Shown: positions 18,094 to 25,472 of the stretch, piece by piece
How the letters are laid out: each line of letters opens with the position of its first letter
How positions within the stretch are numbered: the stretch's first letter is position 1
Virus record (IMG/VR): IMGVR_UViG_3300007351_000003
Location: 1-64,000 of that record
DNA length: 64,000 bases
Direction: 5' to 3' (one strand)
DNA from: a virus
Notes under the pieces: generated by a model
Told to the model about the DNA's origin: nothing
The model's input: the letters and a program-made list of their open reading frames with translations, nothing else
Database searches by the model: none
Made by a program: the position numbers and the translations under genes

Positions 18094-19167
18094 TTAGCCC
18101 AGGCGAGCGTACAGGACGCCCAAGGATTCCGTCTTGATCACCTTCCAGTCGAAGACCTGGATACCGCGCATACCCTTGCCGGCCGTGTTTTCGAACTTAT
18201 CGAAATAGGTCATGTCGGTCAGCTGGGCCGCAAACGTCACGCCGGACTTGTGGCCGAACGTGATGTTGTAGCAGGAGTAGGTATCCGAAACCGCGGTGTA
18301 AAGGTTTGAGATGTAAAGGTCGAAATCGTACAGGCTCTTGAAGTACCCGCCGCTCACCATGAACGAAGAGGCGGCGCCGGTCACACCGACGTCCTTCAGT
18401 TCCGAGGTGTCGAGCAGATACTTCGCCCAGGTCGGAAGGACCATCCAGCGGCCTTCCTTGGGCCAGTTCTGCTCGTTCGCCACGGCCGCGCACTCGGCGA
18501 TCTTGTCCGTGATATTGCCCTTGGTCAGGGGGATGGATGAGCCCGTGGTGCCGAGGTTGTAGGAACCGCTTTTACCGGCGGTCGTGCCCTGGTTGTCAGC
18601 ATGCGCTTCGAGGTACACATCGGCCAGGAAGTCGGTATCGATGGCGATACGCATCTTCTCGCCGCCATGCTTGGTGTACTTGTCGAGGGTGCCCTTGTCG
18701 CCCAGCTGCGCGAGGGTCACATCATCTAGGCGGAGAGCGAAATATTTCGATCGGTCGACCTTGAGTTCAACCTTCCCGCCGGCCAGCACCTGCCAGTTGA
18801 TCGTGCCGTTTACCTCGTAATTCGAGATGTCGATGTCGGGCAGGGTGTTGATGACAACGGTATCGCCCTTCTTCTTGATCATGCCCTCATAGTCGCTATT
18901 GGCCACAAACGGCGCAACGCTGACGTCGTAGAACACTTCCACGGTCTTGTCCGCGAACAGGACCGGGATCTCACCAGAGCCGGAAGCATAGGTGTAGTCC
19001 GGGGAGCCGGGGGCGCCTGCGACAGTGCCGAACAGAAGGGGCAAGCCGAGACCGAACAGTGCGGTGGAGGCATCAGCCGTACCGCAGATACCGAGCGCAT
19101 AGAGCGCAAGTACAACTCCGAGCACGACAAGGTTGATCGTGCTGATTTTTTTGATAAACTTTTTCAC
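18094..19167 (-). CDS. major capsid protein with signal-like hydrophobic N-terminus
   Basis: A 357-residue protein starting at GTG with TAGGAGAA seven bases upstream. Residues about 60-357 carry marks of P22-type and related coat proteins (VELKVDRSKYFALRLDDVTLAQLG, AIDTDFLADVYLEAHADNQG, and a C-terminal FDWKVIKTESLGVLYARLG). It follows the scaffold-like gene with 11 bases between them, the usual scaffold-coat order. Residues 1-52 are unusual: MKKFIKKIS is followed by two hydrophobic stretches (INLVVLGVVLALYALGICG and ALFGLGLPLLFGTVAG) that look like a signal peptide or membrane anchor rather than a coat-protein arm. Confidence 0.85.
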   Translation of the reverse strand: MKKFIKKISTINLVVLGVVLALYALGICGTADASTALFGLGLPLLFGTVAGAPGSPDYTYASGSGEIPVLFADKTVEVFYDVSVAPFVANSDYEGMIKKKGDTVVINTLPDIDISNYEVNGTINWQVLAGGKVELKVDRSKYFALRLDDVTLAQLGDKGTLDKYTKHGGEKMRIAIDTDFLADVYLEAHADNQGTTAGKSGSYNLGTTGSSIPLTKGNITDKIAECAAVANEQNWPKEGRWMVLPTWAKYLLDTSELKDVGVTGAASSFMVSGGYFKSLYDFDLYISNLYTAVSDTYSCYNITFGHKSGVTFAAQLTDMTYFDKFENTAGKGMRGIQVFDWKVIKTESLGVLYARLG

Positions 19168-19178
19168 TTTGGGTTCTC

Positions 19179-20348
19179 CTAACCCCTAATCCTCCCTTCT
19201 GCGCGTGCCAATGCGAATTCATCAGACCAGTGCTGTTTTTCCTTCGCCAACTTTGCGGCTTCCTCCGCAGTCTTTCCGATCACGTTGTAGTAGCCGCTTC
19301 TGATCTTTTTGTTATGCGCATCTACGTCAGCTTGGGAGTAGATGGGTTTTTTGTTGGTATTCAGGTCCCCTGCACCCGTCTGAGAAGCGGGCATCAGGTG
19401 ACTTGGTTTTTTGTTTGGGTCTGCGACAGCCAGTGCTGCCTTGCCTTTCCATTCGACGAAAGACCTGTAGACTTCCGCCATTGTTACCGAATCTTTTGCC
19501 GCATGTGCTTCTTCCGCGATCTCCCGGATAGGTCTTTTGGTGCCCGCATCGATCATGGCCAGAAATTCAGGGAACTTCGGATTATTTACGATCGACAGCC
19601 TGACTGCCTCGCCTCCAACCAGTGCGTCCAGCGTTTCTATATACGAGGGGTCAACGCTTGGTGCCGCTGGTGCAGGTGGTGCTGCAGGTTGTGCCGGTGT
19701 TGCATGCACGGGAGCAGGAGCAGGTTGTTCTGCAGGCTTGGGGACCGTGGCAAGAACGGCGTCCACAATGGATTGTCTCCATGTGGCTACCTTTGCCGGG
19801 TCGGCTCCAAGTTCATCAGCCCAGTCCTTGTCGGCTTCGGTAATGGTTGCCTTCGTTACGTCTGCCTGTGCGGACTGAGGTTTCGCCTTCAACTCTGCTA
19901 TCTGTTTCTCGAGGTCGGAGACCGATGCTTTTAGCCGGTCATTCTCGGCCTTGAGTTCCCCTGTATTGGCGATTTGCCTTTTCAGGTCGGCGTTTTCCTT
20001 CATGAGCGGCTGGACTTCAGAGTTGTATTTCCCCTGAAGGATTCTGAGTGCCGCTGCCTGCCGGGTGATCGTGTCTACGGGGGATTCGCCCATCTTTGCG
20101 CCCTGGTCGTCCTTGGGAGCAGGTTCCGGGGTAATCGTGCCGCTGACCGGTGGTTTCGGTTCTGCGGGTGCCGGAGGAGCGGGTTGAGGTGCTGCCGGAG
20201 GAGTTGCCGGAGGCGGTTCTACGGGAGCCGGGGGAGCCGGTGGGGTATTCCCTGGCGGTGTTCCTGCATTCGCTTCAGCAATCTTCTTCTCGTTTTCCTC
20301 AATGCGCTTCTTAATGTGTTGCGGTAACGCTGCTTTCGGTGCTGGCAT
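19179..20348 (-). CDS. putative capsid scaffold protein
   Basis: A 389-residue protein from the ATG at 20348, which has AAGGAGACAGTCAGT upstream; a longer frame would run into the terminator hairpins. Residues about 20-90 are Pro/Ala-rich and disordered, residues about 110-170 form a coiled coil (ENADLKRQIANTGELKAEND and following), then a second Pro/Ala linker and a helical C-terminus (SQADVDAHNKKIRSG, EEAAKLAKEKQHW). This layout and its place immediately before the major capsid gene fit a scaffold. No protease motif seen. Confidence 0.8.
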   Translation of the reverse strand: MPAPKAALPQHIKKRIEENEKKIAEANAGTPPGNTPPAPPAPVEPPPATPPAAPQPAPPAPAEPKPPVSGTITPEPAPKDDQGAKMGESPVDTITRQAAALRILQGKYNSEVQPLMKENADLKRQIANTGELKAENDRLKASVSDLEKQIAELKAKPQSAQADVTKATITEADKDWADELGADPAKVATWRQSIVDAVLATVPKPAEQPAPAPVHATPAQPAAPPAPAAPSVDPSYIETLDALVGGEAVRLSIVNNPKFPEFLAMIDAGTKRPIREIAEEAHAAKDSVTMAEVYRSFVEWKGKAALAVADPNKKPSHLMPASQTGAGDLNTNKKPIYSQADVDAHNKKIRSGYYNVIGKTAEEAAKLAKEKQHWSDEFALARAEGRIRG

Positions 20349-20471
20349 ACTGACTGTCTCCTTCTGCGATCCCTTTCGGGTGTTCGCTACGACGCAGAGC
20401 CCGTCAGGGTGTTCTGCGTTAAAATTGGTTCCCGCCGAGCCCGGAGGTCCAGGTATTCGGTCGAGAGAAAA

Positions 20472-20523
20472 CAAAAAAAGGCCGGACAGAAAGAAACCCT
20501 TTCGGGAATCCTTCCATCCGGCC
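20472..20523 (-). terminator. intrinsic terminator or attenuator before the scaffold gene
   Basis: On the minus strand, GGCCGGA (20523-20517) pairs with TCCGGCC (20486-20480), with an inner CCC-GAAA-GGG hairpin, followed by seven T. It lies about 125 bases ahead of the scaffold ATG, so it would act as an attenuator unless read-through occurs. Confidence 0.75.
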
Positions 20524-20568
20524 TTCGATAGTTATTATCGGTGGTGCCTTTTGTGGGCTATTCAGTTT

Positions 20569-20578
20569 TCAAAGAGCA
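20569..20578 (-). promoter_or_regulatory. boxA-like antitermination element
   Basis: The minus strand reads TGCTCTTTGA and continues AAACTGAATA, close to the boxA antitermination sequence of bacterial rRNA leaders (TGCTCTTTAACA in E. coli). It lies directly after one terminator hairpin and ahead of a second. A matching tail, AAAACTGAATA, precedes the first hairpin. Confidence 0.5.
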
Positions 20579-20580
20579 AA

Positions 20581-20620
20581 TAAAAAAGGCCGCTTGATCT
20601 ACTTGATCAAAGCGGCCTTC
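20581..20620 (-). terminator. intrinsic terminator upstream of the boxA-like site
   Basis: On the minus strand, AAGGCCGCTTTGATC pairs with GATCAAGCGGCCTT, followed by a T-run. The long GC-rich stem and T-tract are typical of rho-independent terminators. It probably ends transcription from the upstream virion genes. Confidence 0.8.
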
Positions 20621-20841
20621 AGGACAACCTGGTGGTGCCGAGATATTCAGTTTTTGGTAGCGGGAGTGAGCGTTGATCTCACCGGTCCAGGCTTATGAGA
20701 CCCAGATAGGCACCGGCCTCCCCGCAATCATTTTAAGAGGCTGGCCCGGGTCTATCCCCGGGTCGCCCAAACTCAAAAAAATCAGATTACTTCATCAGAC
20801 TCAAGTATTGCACATTTAACAGGAAAGTCAAGAAAAAAAAT

Positions 20842-21051
20842 TCACAGTGTTAATATGGTTTCGTCATCCATCTCCCCAAACTGCCGAATTTTTTCATCAC
20901 GCACTTCACTTGCCACAAGCATGCGAAGAAGTTTAGAGGGAATGGTTATCTCTTCATCAGAACCTTCTTTCTTGATAAAAACTCCGCTTGTACCCCCACG
21001 GGAATACAACTTCCACTTCTTGTTCGGCAAATCATGTGACGTCCAACCCAT
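20842..21051 (-). CDS. small hypothetical protein
   Basis: A 69-residue charged protein with start ATG behind GAAAGGACGTGGT. No motif is recognised. The text MGWTSHDLPNKKWKLYSRGG and a C-terminal acidic tail suggest a small globular protein. It is the last gene before the capsid leader. Confidence 0.7.
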   Translation of the reverse strand: MGWTSHDLPNKKWKLYSRGGTSGVFIKKEGSDEEITIPSKLLRMLVASEVRDEKIRQFGEMDDETILTL

Positions 21052-21081
21052 ACCACGTCCTTTCTCGCCTATTCTGGCGCG

Positions 21082-21255
21082 CTACTCCACTATCTCTCGG
21101 AAAGCATGCGCCTGCTTCGACACATTCCCCTTGTGGAAGTTAAAGATCACGGGCCCGGTGTACTTCTTACTCCAGAGTTTATAGAACAGGACGATGACCC
21201 ACTTCACGTGATCATAATATGCCAGTAAATCCATTCTTTCCTGTGCATCCGCCAT
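21082..21255 (-). CDS. small hypothetical protein
   Basis: A 57-residue protein beginning MADAQERMDLLAYYDHVKWV, with GAGG five bases before the ATG at 21255. Residues about 14-32 are hydrophobic and aromatic but interrupted by Lys and His, so a membrane segment is uncertain. It fills the gap between the 292-residue virion protein and the 69-residue gene. Confidence 0.65.
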   Translation of the reverse strand: MADAQERMDLLAYYDHVKWVIVLFYKLWSKKYTGPVIFNFHKGNVSKQAHAFREIVE

Positions 21256-21280
21256 TCAATCCTCGCCAGTTGATAGAAAA

Positions 21281-22159
21281 TTACTGTCTCGTGTCCTGAG
21301 ATATTTCGAGTTTGCCTTCCCAGCACGTCAACGGGTTTGATGTCCCATCAGCATCTCTGCGTTCGATTTCTGCATAATAGGTATCGACTACGGCCAGCTC
21401 GTTGGCGGTGAATATAATGTTCATCGCGCAGTTGGCCGCATCGGTTACGGTCATTTCACGGTTTACTATCGCAGTTGAATTAGGCGAGTTCTGAGATTCT
21501 TTCGCGCAGAAGAAGTAGCGGCCTCCGGACTTGAAGAATGTCGCCCCGAGATTGAACGATGCGGTATCGACATCGCCGCGCTTTACCCGGATCGTCGCGT
21601 TATTCGATTTCACGACAATGCGCCTGAGTACGCCCGTGCCAACCTGGAGAGGTGAGACTGTGACGCCGGCAACGAGTTTTTCCTGCAAAGCCTCGAGGCT
21701 GTCCGTCGCGGGGTCGAACGTGCCGCCGATATCGGAGACGGCCGACGCGACCTTGGATGCCAGCGCGCGGACTGCGCCGAGAACCGTGTTTACACCGGTC
21801 CCGGTGAAGGCCCCGATCCGGGTAATAATGCTTGCTACACTGGCATCAACGGGGTATTCAATGATTTGTATCGTGGTGCCGAGTGCTTCGGCGGTGTTTG
21901 CGCTCTTGTAGCGGCCCTCAATGACGGAACGATCAGCGATATTGACCGCATCCTGAGTTAGTTCGGCGTAATACCTGCCGTTGCCAATCGCAACCAGAAC
22001 GCCTATCCCTGTGTTTGCCCAGGGCGGGCCATTTACGGCGATTTGGGGCTGTCCGCCTGCCTCGAGTGTCTCAGGGGTCATGCCGTCGGTTGCATCAACA
22101 CAGTGGAAATACATGCGTCTGAGTGCTGCGGTTGCTTCGTTCTTTTTTACCTGGATCAT
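21281..22159 (-). CDS. baseplate/fibre-like virion protein
   Basis: A 292-residue protein; its ATG overlaps the upstream TGA (ATGA). The first 115 residues are a beta domain (YFHCVDATDGMTPET, GNGRYYAELT) resembling N-terminal domains of fibre or baseplate-upper proteins. Residues about 115-165 are helical (GVNTVLGAVRALASKVASAV), and the remainder is beta-rich (VVKSNNATIRVKRGDVDTAS). It probably works with the adjacent DUF2341/propeller protein as part of the same appendage. Confidence 0.7.
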   Translation of the reverse strand: MIQVKKNEATAALRRMYFHCVDATDGMTPETLEAGGQPQIAVNGPPWANTGIGVLVAIGNGRYYAELTQDAVNIADRSVIEGRYKSANTAEALGTTIQIIEYPVDASVASIITRIGAFTGTGVNTVLGAVRALASKVASAVSDIGGTFDPATDSLEALQEKLVAGVTVSPLQVGTGVLRRIVVKSNNATIRVKRGDVDTASFNLGATFFKSGGRYFFCAKESQNSPNSTAIVNREMTVTDAANCAMNIIFTANELAVVDTYYAEIERRDADGTSNPLTCWEGKLEISQDTRQ

Positions 22160-24066
22160 GCCGCATGCCTCCGTAAAAGGGTTTGATAGTAGCTGCGTCC
22201 GCCCTGCGACTCTTCCGGCCCGATCTCATATGTGGGCTCAACCGTGGCATATTGGCCGACGGCGAATGAATAGATCCGGATTTTATGCGTTGATGCATAT
22301 GCCGCGCCGTAAAGCCCGAGCGGATTGGCGAGGTTCGGCACCTGCGCGCTCGTTTCTACCTCGCCCAAAAGTGCTCCGGCGGTGTCCCGCCAAATGGTTT
22401 TTGCATACCCGCTGCGCTTGACCAGCTCGATAATGCGGGTCGTGTTATACCAGGAGTTATACGCGATAGCCCCGACGCTACTGTCGCTGAGGCTGGTCGT
22501 GTAGGTGCTGAGCCGGGCGTTTGCTGCGCCGTAGCGCTGCCCGGTGAGTGCCCACGGGTTCGCGCCACCGGCATTGTCCGTGCCGCACTGGCCGACCATG
22601 AGATTGGTGTTTATTTCATCGACTAAAACCTGCGCCTTGCACAATATCCTCCAGCTGCCGCCTGCTGCCGGAGAGTAGCCGGACCGGGCGGATGAAAAAT
22701 AACCGGACTTCGGCAGATATTCTAATTTACCGTGTGATTTTGTGAGCGTGCCGTAGGTGTTGGTCCACGTCTTTTCCGCACGGGCCTGCAGTAATTCCCG
22801 GCGGTTTGCGCTTGTGGCGAGGCCGATCGCTCCATTAGTGCCGTCGCTGCCGGAAAAAAGCGTGTACCACGTGCCGCCGACGAGCGCCTGGGACGGCCAG
22901 AAACACCAATAGGAATCGAACTGGTCAATCTGTGTAACAAGCAGCGCGCCGTCTCGTGTCCACGGCCCTTCGGGCGCTGGCGCGCTCGCCAGGTTTACAA
23001 ACTCGTCGCTGGCAAAATAGGTGATGTAGTAGGTCGAGCCCTCTTTCCAGAATTCCGATGGAGAGATGTAGTTTGCTGCGTTGGTCCAGACATAATTGTT
23101 GCTGTACCGAGTCCACGGACCCTCGGGCGCGGGTGCCGTGGCATACATCATATTGTACTGCCCGCCGGCATTGTGACCGGTGTAGAGCATACGCCAGACA
23201 GCTCCGTCCTTGAGCACGGCGCAGGCATACAGGTCGAGCGAATCGTCGGCAGAGCCTTGTGAGAGAATCGGAGATACATCGCATGTCCACGGCCCGGTAA
23301 CGACCGAGGCAGAAGCATGCCCGATGGTTACGAAATCCGTTGCGGGGGGGTTGTCGCGGTTTGCCTCGAAAAATGCGTGGAATGTCGCGGTATCCGGATC
23401 ATAGACGGCGGTGATGACCACATGGTCGGCAGCATAATATGTTGCAGGCACAACAGGCATTACTGGATTGCTGCCGTAGCGCGTCCATGTTATTAAATCA
23501 GTTGACCACATGAGGCCGGTCTGGTCCTGGCTCCCGGATGATTGAACAGCGCCCCCGGCATAAAACGCCCAGTATTTACCGGAACCATCTTGGTATGCCG
23601 TGCCGTCGGCGTTTTTGATGATGCGCGGGACATACACCACATCCTTTTCCCAACCTGAGCCGGTTTTTGACAGAATGGGGTTTCCGCTGTAGCGGTCGAG
23701 CCCGCCGGTCCAGAGTATCCGATCATCAAACCACTCCCATACGAGGTCTCCGTCGGTCGTATTGTCGTGCGCGACTGAGGGGTTGCCGTAATACAGATAG
23801 ATTGTGGATTCGCCTGCGGGGATGGACGGGACTTTGACCGTGAGCCGGGTGGTTGCGGAGTTTGCTCCCCAGTCGAGCGTGTGCGGCAGGATTGTGGTGC
23901 CGTCGGCACCGGTGAACCGGATGTCGCCGCAGTCCGCGCGGAGCTTGCCTGCGGCAACGAGGGCGGCAGTGTTCATCTCGGTGAAATACTGGTAATTGGT
24001 CAAGAGCACATCAGTATTGGTGATGACTATCGGCTTTCTGTATGTCCAACCTGTGAGCCAGCCCAT
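22156..24066 (-). CDS. DUF2341 plus five-bladed beta-propeller glycosidase-like fibre protein
   Basis: A 636-residue protein. Residues 1-95 are a DUF2341 domain (WTYRKPIVITN, then ADCGDIRFTGADGTTILPH and STIYLYYGNPS). Residues about 110-425 resemble a glycoside hydrolase propeller of the GH43/GH130 type: repeated blades with SGKYWAFYAGG, DLITWTRYGSNPV, APEGPWTR and YWCFWPSQALVGGTWY. The C-terminal 200 residues are a further beta domain typical of DUF2341 neighbours. Together this looks like a capsule- or glycan-directed fibre. Catalytic acids cannot be fixed without a structure. Confidence 0.8.
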   Translation of the reverse strand: MGWLTGWTYRKPIVITNTDVLLTNYQYFTEMNTAALVAAGKLRADCGDIRFTGADGTTILPHTLDWGANSATTRLTVKVPSIPAGESTIYLYYGNPSVAHDNTTDGDLVWEWFDDRILWTGGLDRYSGNPILSKTGSGWEKDVVYVPRIIKNADGTAYQDGSGKYWAFYAGGAVQSSGSQDQTGLMWSTDLITWTRYGSNPVMPVVPATYYAADHVVITAVYDPDTATFHAFFEANRDNPPATDFVTIGHASASVVTGPWTCDVSPILSQGSADDSLDLYACAVLKDGAVWRMLYTGHNAGGQYNMMYATAPAPEGPWTRYSNNYVWTNAANYISPSEFWKEGSTYYITYFASDEFVNLASAPAPEGPWTRDGALLVTQIDQFDSYWCFWPSQALVGGTWYTLFSGSDGTNGAIGLATSANRRELLQARAEKTWTNTYGTLTKSHGKLEYLPKSGYFSSARSGYSPAAGGSWRILCKAQVLVDEINTNLMVGQCGTDNAGGANPWALTGQRYGAANARLSTYTTSLSDSSVGAIAYNSWYNTTRIIELVKRSGYAKTIWRDTAGALLGEVETSAQVPNLANPLGLYGAAYASTHKIRIYSFAVGQYATVEPTYEIGPEESQGGRSYYQTLLRRHAA

Positions 24067-24483
24067 CTATTCCCCTTTAGTCACAATGTCAGATTGCTTT
24101 GACGACATATCGTGCGTTCGCCACCAATTAAACCCGCCAACAAGCAGTGCGGCAACTACTATTGCCGCTACGCCTGCCAGAAATCCCTTATAGCCCCTCA
24201 CCCATTTCACGTCTGCGTGATCTGATATTCGAGCATCTAAACCGTATGCACCGATTTCTGTTTTGATGGCAACCATGTCTTGTTCCACTTTATTGAGCCG
24301 AGGGTGTATGATATCGGCTTGATCTTTTACGGCTTGCCGTATTTCCATGATTCTGTTGTCGAGGGCGTCGTAATGGCTCTGCATCAAGTCCTTGATATTA
24401 TGTATGCCTTGCTCTTGCGACCTGAGCATAGATGCTTCTACTTGTTTCGCAAAACATGAGACAGATCCGCATTCTGAAGCCAT
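24067..24483 (-). CDS. small protein with C-terminal membrane segment, possibly holin-like
   Basis: A 138-residue protein: residues 1-95 are charged and helical (coiled-coil-like), residues about 100-120 are one membrane helix (GFLAGVAAIVVAALLVGGF), followed by a short polar tail. The layout is like haemolysin XhlA or holin-accessory proteins, but the match is only architectural. Start ATG with GGGGG upstream. No endolysin is found nearby, so a lysis role is unproven. Confidence 0.65.
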   Translation of the reverse strand: MASECGSVSCFAKQVEASMLRSQEQGIHNIKDLMQSHYDALDNRIMEIRQAVKDQADIIHPRLNKVEQDMVAIKTEIGAYGLDARISDHADVKWVRGYKGFLAGVAAIVVAALLVGGFNWWRTHDMSSKQSDIVTKGE

Positions 24484-24507
24484 GCCATACCCCCTTACTG
24501 TAAAAAA

Positions 24508-25233
24508 TTAGCCGTTCTTCCTCAGAAGGATTGCAAATCCTCCTTCGGCAACCGTGTTGTTAGCCGTTGCGGTGAACTTGAGCTTTACGTCAGACTTCGC
24601 CGGGATCTCTTTGCCGAGGATCGGCAAAGGCTGCGGCAGGTGCTCCTGGAAGAGGTACATATCCCGGTACTTGATGAAAGCCCCGCCGAATTCCCGAACG
24701 TCTAGCGTCATGGTGCCGTCAAACGCTTTCTGCGTGTTGCCGAACCAGTCGGTCAGGATCCCAATATAGCCGTCAGGGATTGAATAGAACCCCTGCTTTG
24801 CAATCCCGCTTGCGGCAATAATTTTCGCCCTCACCTTGGCTGCGTCTCCGGGAACACCTGCAACGGGTACGAGGTCTTCATAGACATACACATCTCCGGC
24901 AGGGTTGGACGCGCTGGTGTTTTTCACCTCGTTTATCCTGATCCACGTGCCCGATATGGCCGTTTTCGTCTGCCCGACCAGGGTAACGGTAGTGGTTTGC
25001 ACGTCCCAGTTTGCATCGAGCCCGGTGACTCTGATCACCATGTCGTCGGCATTGTTTGAGCTTGATATATAAAGTGCCGCAGCAGCAGCCATGAACGTAT
25101 GATCGCCGCCGAAATCCCACACGTCTTCGGTCCCTGTGTCAACATCCGGGTTGATGCCTATTATTTCCACCCGTGAATACTGAGAGTCCCGCCCGAGAGC
25201 AATATCAACCATTTTTTCCTGTAGCATGTTCAT
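24508..25233 (-). CDS. virion structural protein
   Basis: A 241-residue beta-rich protein with strong start CTTAGGAGGAAACGACATG. It contains EDVWDFGGDHTFMAAAAAL and TMTLDVREFGGAFIKYRDMY, patterns common in phage structural proteins, but no domain I can name. Position between portal and fibre genes suggests a head or tail structural part. Confidence 0.7.
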   Translation of the reverse strand: MNMLQEKMVDIALGRDSQYSRVEIIGINPDVDTGTEDVWDFGGDHTFMAAAAALYISSSNNADDMVIRVTGLDANWDVQTTTVTLVGQTKTAISGTWIRINEVKNTSASNPAGDVYVYEDLVPVAGVPGDAAKVRAKIIAASGIAKQGFYSIPDGYIGILTDWFGNTQKAFDGTMTLDVREFGGAFIKYRDMYLFQEHLPQPLPILGKEIPAKSDVKLKFTATANNTVAEGGFAILLRKNG

Positions 25234-25244
25234 GTCGTTTCCTC

Positions 25245-25472
25245 CTAAGAATTTCGCGATTCGATGAATTGTTTTTTCAGATACAGATACCCGAGGGATT
25301 CACCCTGCAGCCACCTGGATGTTACGTTTTCGATCGCCGCTCTGCTCTGCTTGAGCGAGTCAATCTCCATTGCGTCCAGCAGTTCAACGAGTTTTTGCCC
25401 ATCCCCCCGGTTTGGAGAGTCAACCATGATCCGGGAGAGCAGTTTTCTCTGATCGTCCTTGAGTGTCATCAT
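25245..25472 (-). CDS. small hypothetical protein
   Basis: A 75-residue helical, charged protein (start MMTLKDDQRKLLSRIM). Its ATG overlaps the portal stop (TAATG), so it is coupled to portal synthesis. No motif recognised. Confidence 0.7.
   Translation of the reverse strand: MMTLKDDQRKLLSRIMVDSPNRGDGQKLVELLDAMEIDSLKQSRAAIENVTSRWLQGESLGYLYLKKQFIESRNS

Larger units (their letters stand above)
20349..20841 (-). other. intergenic leader of the scaffold/capsid genes with duplicated hairpin units
   Basis: No gene is supported here. Reading on the minus strand, two related units each contain AAAACTGAATA, then GGCACCACC, then a GAAGGCCG hairpin ending in a T-run. The first unit lies at about 20660-20581, the second at about 20579-20472. 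Further right, 20730-20770 contains a hairpin CCCGGG-TCTATC-CCCGGG and other paired segments. This is likely a structured, transcribed leader controlling capsid expression. Confidence 0.6.

Noticed and set aside
21185-21200. Possible third parS site
   Set aside because: CTTCACGTGATC shares only the CACGTG core; the outer bases do not match the consensus.
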